NCBI RefSeq assembly: GCF_013213835.1
Contig: NZ_JABSSU010000007.1
Location: forward strand, 62,001 to 126,000
DNA from: Winogradskyella sp.
GTDB taxonomy: Bacteria; Bacteroidota; Bacteroidia; Flavobacteriales; Flavobacteriaceae
Direction: 5' to 3'
DNA: 64,000 nt
Part shown: in pieces, positions 60,399-64,000 of the stretch
Numbering within the stretch: position 1 is the stretch's first letter
Layout of the letters: each line of letters starts with the position of its first letter
The notes under the pieces: model-generated
Told to the model about the DNA's origin: nothing
What the model saw: only the letters and a program-made list of their open reading frames with translations
Database searches by the model: none
Position numbers and translations under genes: made by a program

Positions 60399-60470
60399 TG
60401 ATCAAGAAATGTAAGTGTAGCTTTATGTCTTCCCAGTAAGGTTTCATTGGTCTAAAATTACAAAAATAAA

Positions 60471-62729
60471 TTAGAACCAAAATCCTAAATTAAAAAACCA
60501 ATACCCATTGCCAGTTTCTGGAGAATACGTGTATTTACCTTCTAGAGGTCCAAGAAAAGTTTCGAGCGAATATCCTAAGGCATAGCCACTAAAATCTGGT
60601 GAACTAAGCCATTCACCTGTTTCAAAAATACCATCTTCAATATTAGCATAGTTAGCTGCTAAAATGATGTGATTATTTTTTATGAATTCATAATCAAATG
60701 TAAATACTGCTTTCACAAAACTGTCACCTGTCAGTGCTATATAGTCATAACCGTAAAAAGATGAAATGTTATTTATAAAATTATGACCGTAACCTCCTAA
60801 AGCAAAACCTAAAGCTCTTGCCGAGTTGTCTCCAATTTTAAAACCGCCATGGGTCTGTAGATGCAAGGCCAACTTATCAGTAAAGCTTAATGCATATCCT
60901 AAATCTGCTTTTGCTATAGAAAATAAGTCAAAGTTTACATTAGGGCCATTTGCATTTAAATACCAATGAAAATCACCATTAAAGAAAAAACCACTTTTTG
61001 GAAAATAGGGATCATCATAACTATCAAATTTGAGGTTCCCAAAAACACTGTAATAATTTGTGTTTTCGAAGACAATTTCCTCGTCCTCTTCCTCTTCAAG
61101 TAAAGTTTCTGAAGTCAATTTTAATCGCTTATACTCAGCACCTAAACGTAATGAAAAATCCTTCCTAAATATAGTTTGGATATATAGCTGATTTGTAAAA
61201 TCCGTAAGTTCTGTATCTATTCTATTTAGACCTTGAATTAAGTTAGAATTCTCATCTTGTATTAAAGTAGGGCTGATGTTTCTATTAAATTGATTAAAAC
61301 GAGATTTTACACCTAAACTTACATAAAATCCTTTATCAATAAAGTAGTCAAAATTATAACGCGTATTATCTCCAAGTATGACATCTAACGAAGCTATATC
61401 ATTATTAAACAATAGCTTCTTTTTTGTAAGATTTGCTAAAGCCGCGCTTTTATATAATCCGTCATAGTGTACACCTAATTTTAAAAAAGTTGTAGCATCT
61501 GTCTCTCTAATTTCACCTTTAAGCTTGTAAGATCCGACACTATCTTTTTTTAGTTGATATCTAAATGTCTCAAAATTGTTAGTCGCTATCAAACTATTAA
61601 TACCTTCTTTAAAATTCTGATAACTTATTTTTTTATCATTTCTAAGTTTTAATTTACCTCTTAAATATGATCTCGTGTAACGCTTATTACCATCGAAATC
61701 TAATCCTGTAATCCTTAAACTATCTAACGGAGTTACTACAGGTCTCTCTGGATTGAATTTTTGCTGTTTTTTAATACGCTTTAAATCTTCAATATTAGCT
61801 CTTGCAGCCTCTTCACCATTAGCAATTATATCTCCACCTTCACTAAATGACACTACTGAAAAATTTGTAATATCTGGTTTAATATAAACATCTGTTAAAG
61901 GAGCTTTATCCTTCATTGCTTTAATAGTACGAAAGTTATTGATTTGCAGTAAAATCTCATCAGCAGACTTTAAATGTTCACGATCCCTTAATGCATCTTG
62001 TACATCGACACCAATTATAATATCCATTCCTTTTTCTCTCAACAACTCAACTGGAAAATTGTTTGTTACGCCACCATCAATTAATATTCTATCATCAATA
62101 ACAACTGGTTGAAATAGCGAAGGTAATGCACCGCTTGCAGTAACAGCCTCTGCTAAACTACCTTCATCCATAACTAAAGATTCGCCCGATTCAATATCAG
62201 TTGCAATACAAAAAAACGGAATTGGAAGATTATTAAAATCCTTGACTTCATTAACATGAAGCATCATTTGATACAATAAATTATAAACGTTTTGTCCTCT
62301 AGAAAGTGCCGATGGTAAATTAATTTCAAAATTTTCAAAAGGTAAACTTACTGCGTACTTATAGGAGTTCTCTCGTTCATAAAATGGTTTAGTTGCTCTA
62401 GTGAATTCGTCATTAATTAACTCGTTAAAATCTGTCTTATTAAAAAGTGCTTCTAATTGTTTACCAGAATACCCAGAAGCATAAAGCGACCCTATTATAG
62501 CTCCCATACTAGTACCAGCAATATAGTCGATTTTAATATCAAGACTATCAATGACTTTTAATACTCCAATATGAGCAAATCCTTTTGCTCCACCACCACT
62601 TAGCACCAAACCAACTTTGGGCTCTTTTTGCTCTTGAGCATTTATAGTATTGAAACTTACACATAGAATGACTACCAAAAGCACCCTAAGAAAGCACTTA
62701 ATATTTTGATTTGATTGATTAGTTTTCAA
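60471..62729 (-). CDS. Patatin-like phospholipase fused to outer-membrane barrel (PlpD-like)
   Basis: A 752-residue outer-membrane lipase. Signal peptide (MKTNQSNQNI to NTINAQ), then the patatin domain: GGGAKG (45-50, oxyanion hole), GTSMG with Ser74, and DGG with Asp218. A POTRA-like stretch (about 320-410) and an Omp85-type C-terminal barrel (strands such as YALSFTDKLALHLQTHGGFK, ending WFFNLGFWF) follow. I use a TTG at 62729, just after the uvrC stop, because it yields a normal signal peptide; the ATG at 62819 lies within uvrC and would give a long cytosolic extension. It hydrolyses acyl esters, perhaps self-secreted. Confidence 0.9.
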   Translation of the reverse strand: MKTNQSNQNIKCFLRVLLVVILCVSFNTINAQEQKEPKVGLVLSGGGAKGFAHIGVLKVIDSLDIKIDYIAGTSMGAIIGSLYASGYSGKQLEALFNKTDFNELINDEFTRATKPFYERENSYKYAVSLPFENFEINLPSALSRGQNVYNLLYQMMLHVNEVKDFNNLPIPFFCIATDIESGESLVMDEGSLAEAVTASGALPSLFQPVVIDDRILIDGGVTNNFPVELLREKGMDIIIGVDVQDALRDREHLKSADEILLQINNFRTIKAMKDKAPLTDVYIKPDITNFSVVSFSEGGDIIANGEEAARANIEDLKRIKKQQKFNPERPVVTPLDSLRITGLDFDGNKRYTRSYLRGKLKLRNDKKISYQNFKEGINSLIATNNFETFRYQLKKDSVGSYKLKGEIRETDATTFLKLGVHYDGLYKSAALANLTKKKLLFNNDIASLDVILGDNTRYNFDYFIDKGFYVSLGVKSRFNQFNRNISPTLIQDENSNLIQGLNRIDTELTDFTNQLYIQTIFRKDFSLRLGAEYKRLKLTSETLLEEEEDEEIVFENTNYYSVFGNLKFDSYDDPYFPKSGFFFNGDFHWYLNANGPNVNFDLFSIAKADLGYALSFTDKLALHLQTHGGFKIGDNSARALGFALGGYGHNFINNISSFYGYDYIALTGDSFVKAVFTFDYEFIKNNHIILAANYANIEDGIFETGEWLSSPDFSGYALGYSLETFLGPLEGKYTYSPETGNGYWFFNLGFWF

Positions 62730-62733
62730 AAGA

Positions 62734-64000
62734 TTATTCTTTATGATAGTAATTATAAATTTTACTCGCTCTAGACACTCCAACAACAGCTTCAAGCTCA
62801 TCCAATTTGGCATTTGCAATACGCTTAACGGTTTTAAATTGTTTCATTAAATCGATAATCGTTTGCTCACCTACTCCAGATATATTTTCTAGTTCTGTGG
62901 TAAGTGCACCTTTACTTCTTCTGTTTCTATGATGCTCTATACCAAAACGATGGGCTTCATTACGCAATTGCTGTATGATTTTTAGTGTCTCACTTTTTTT
63001 GTCTAAATATAAAGGAATTGGATCATCTGGATAGAATAATTCTTCTAAACGTTTTGCTATACCAATAATTGCAATGGTACCTCTCAACCCTAACACTTCT
63101 AAACTCTTTAAAGCTGAAGATAATTGACCTTTTCCTCCATCTATTATTATGAGTTGTGGTAATGGTTGGTCTTCTTCAAGCAGACGTTTATAACGTCTAA
63201 AAACCACTTCTTCCATTGAAGCAAAATCATCTGGACCTTCAACTGTTTTTATATTAAAATGTCTATAATCTTTCTTACTTGGTTTTCCGTTTTTAAATAC
63301 TACACAAGCGGCAACAGGATTTGTTCCTTGAATATTTGAATTATCAAAACACTCAATATGCCTTGGCTCTACCGAAAGCCTTAAATCTGCTTTCATCTGC
63401 GCCATTATTCTGTTGGCATGTCTATCTGGATCTACAATTTTTATTTGCTTTAGTTTATCCATTCGATAATACTTTGCATTTCTAATTGATAAGTCCACTA
63501 TGCTCTTTTTATCACCAAGCTTAGGTATAGTCACCTTAATTTGCTCTCCTAAATCTACCTGAAACGGTACATAAATCTCTTTTGAATTTGAATTGAACCG
63601 TTGACGAATTTCAGTAATTGCCAATTCTAAAAGTTCTTTATCTGTTTCTTGAAGCTTCTTCTTTATTTCTAATGTATGAGATCTAATAATTGAACCATAA
63701 CTTAACTGCAAAAAGTTGATATATGCATAGGTCTCATCACTTACTATAGAAAAAACATCCACATTACTAATCTTTGGATTGACAATGGTAGATTTAGATT
63801 GGTAGTTTTCTAAAACTTCTAGTTTCTCTTTTATTTTCTGAGCGTCTTCAAATTGCATTGCTTCAGCATACTGCCTCATTTGGGATCTAAATTGCTGCAA
63901 AGAATCTTTAAAGTTTCCTTTTAATATTTCCCTGATAGCAATCACATTTGCCTGATATGCTTCTTCTGTTTCTCTGCCTTCGCAACCACCTTTACAATTT
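62734..64000 (-). CDS. uvrC: Excinuclease ABC subunit C, C-terminal part (runs off the right edge)
   Basis: Incises DNA on both sides of UvrB-bound lesions. About 422 residues are in the window; the N-terminal GIY-YIG domain (first incision) lies beyond position 64000. Visible are NCKGGCEGRET at the far right, the UVR motif (AEAMQFEDAQKIKEKLEVLE) that binds UvrB, the RNase H-like domain (LIIIDGGKGQLSSAL, AIIGIAKRLEE and the EHHRNRRSKG box) for the second cut, and helix-hairpin-helix (ISGVGEQTIIDLMKQF). The stop is 4 bases before the patatin start, so the two are translationally coupled. Confidence 0.95.
   Translation of the reverse strand, partial: NCKGGCEGRETEEAYQANVIAIREILKGNFKDSLQQFRSQMRQYAEAMQFEDAQKIKEKLEVLENYQSKSTIVNPKISNVDVFSIVSDETYAYINFLQLSYGSIIRSHTLEIKKKLQETDKELLELAITEIRQRFNSNSKEIYVPFQVDLGEQIKVTIPKLGDKKSIVDLSIRNAKYYRMDKLKQIKIVDPDRHANRIMAQMKADLRLSVEPRHIECFDNSNIQGTNPVAACVVFKNGKPSKKDYRHFNIKTVEGPDDFASMEEVVFRRYKRLLEEDQPLPQLIIIDGGKGQLSSALKSLEVLGLRGTIAIIGIAKRLEELFYPDDPIPLYLDKKSETLKIIQQLRNEAHRFGIEHHRNRRSKGALTTELENISGVGEQTIIDLMKQFKTVKRIANAKLDELEAVVGVSRASKIYNYYHKE

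Noticed and set aside
62730..62819. ATG at 62819 as start of the patatin protein
   Set aside because: It lies 86 bases inside uvrC and puts about 30 soluble residues before a signal peptide.
1..64000. Prophage, transposon, tRNA or rRNA genes
   Set aside because: No integrase, transposase, tail or capsid protein, and no tRNA-like cloverleaf or rRNA sequence seen on reading the gaps.

Overview
The window is 64 kb of AT-rich chromosome from a member of the Bacteroidota, almost certainly a marine-type Flavobacteriaceae. The evidence is the mutY-ssb-gldE-gldD gliding cluster, three TonB-dependent receptors (two with an N-terminal carboxypeptidase-regulatory-like domain), an S46 dipeptidyl-peptidase, many SPII lipoproteins, -7 boxes of the form TAnnTTTG, little use of Shine-Dalgarno sequences, and several families found mainly in Bacteroidota (DUF2490, DUF3127, DUF4301, DUF6252, CCC-motif membrane protein). 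I see no prophage, insertion sequence, CRISPR array, rRNA or tRNA. Almost all of the window is ordinary core chromosome, with about 57 protein genes on both strands.

Layout. 1-7.1 kb: housekeeping and small membrane genes (thioredoxin-like, tag, aat, a DUF3127 SSB-like protein, flavin reductase, a histidine kinase, HIT, greA). 7.3-13.7 kb: a vitamin-uptake locus. A TPP riboswitch precedes a TonB receptor, and next to it lies a tightly overlapping run of a YkoF-like thiamine-binding protein, a PnuC/PnuT-type permease, a NadR-like P-loop kinase, DUF4301 and ArfB. 13.8-17.1 kb: GGGP synthase, phosphopantetheinyl transferase, ahcY, DUF1569. 17.2-21 kb: a beta-propeller phytase overlapping its TonB receptor. 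21.2-30.8 kb: lipoproteins, DPP11, a methionine-type aminotransferase broken by an in-frame TAA, its likely partner omega-amidase, an Ig-like lipoprotein, ComF and a coiled-coil protein. 30.9-43.7 kb: glycyl-tRNA synthetase, an AGCS symporter, a giant outer-membrane protein, exonuclease III, an OmpA lipoprotein, an aldo-keto reductase and a hybrid kinase. 43.9-49.6 kb: rng, a 29-residue basic protein, HU, then mutY-ssb-gldE-gldD. 49.7-60.3 kb: a TonB receptor, pgi, an M23 peptidase and an aromatic amino-acid catabolic stretch (tryptophan dioxygenase, HppD, HmgA). 60.5-64 kb: patatin-barrel protein and uvrC, cut by the right edge.

The most interesting signals are: (i) a dispersed short palindromic repeat family that lies between genes, sits as a 7-bp hairpin 5-6 nt before three start codons, and is translated in frame inside two signal peptides; (ii) the thiamine locus, whose P3 arm of the riboswitch carries a heptamer microsatellite and whose DUF4301 protein shows nucleotidyltransferase-like motifs; (iii) structured leaders upstream of greA and ahcY; (iv) terminator-like hairpins overlapping -7 boxes at ssb and glyQS; and (v) an SSB-type acidic tip shared by the DUF3127 protein and the real SSB.
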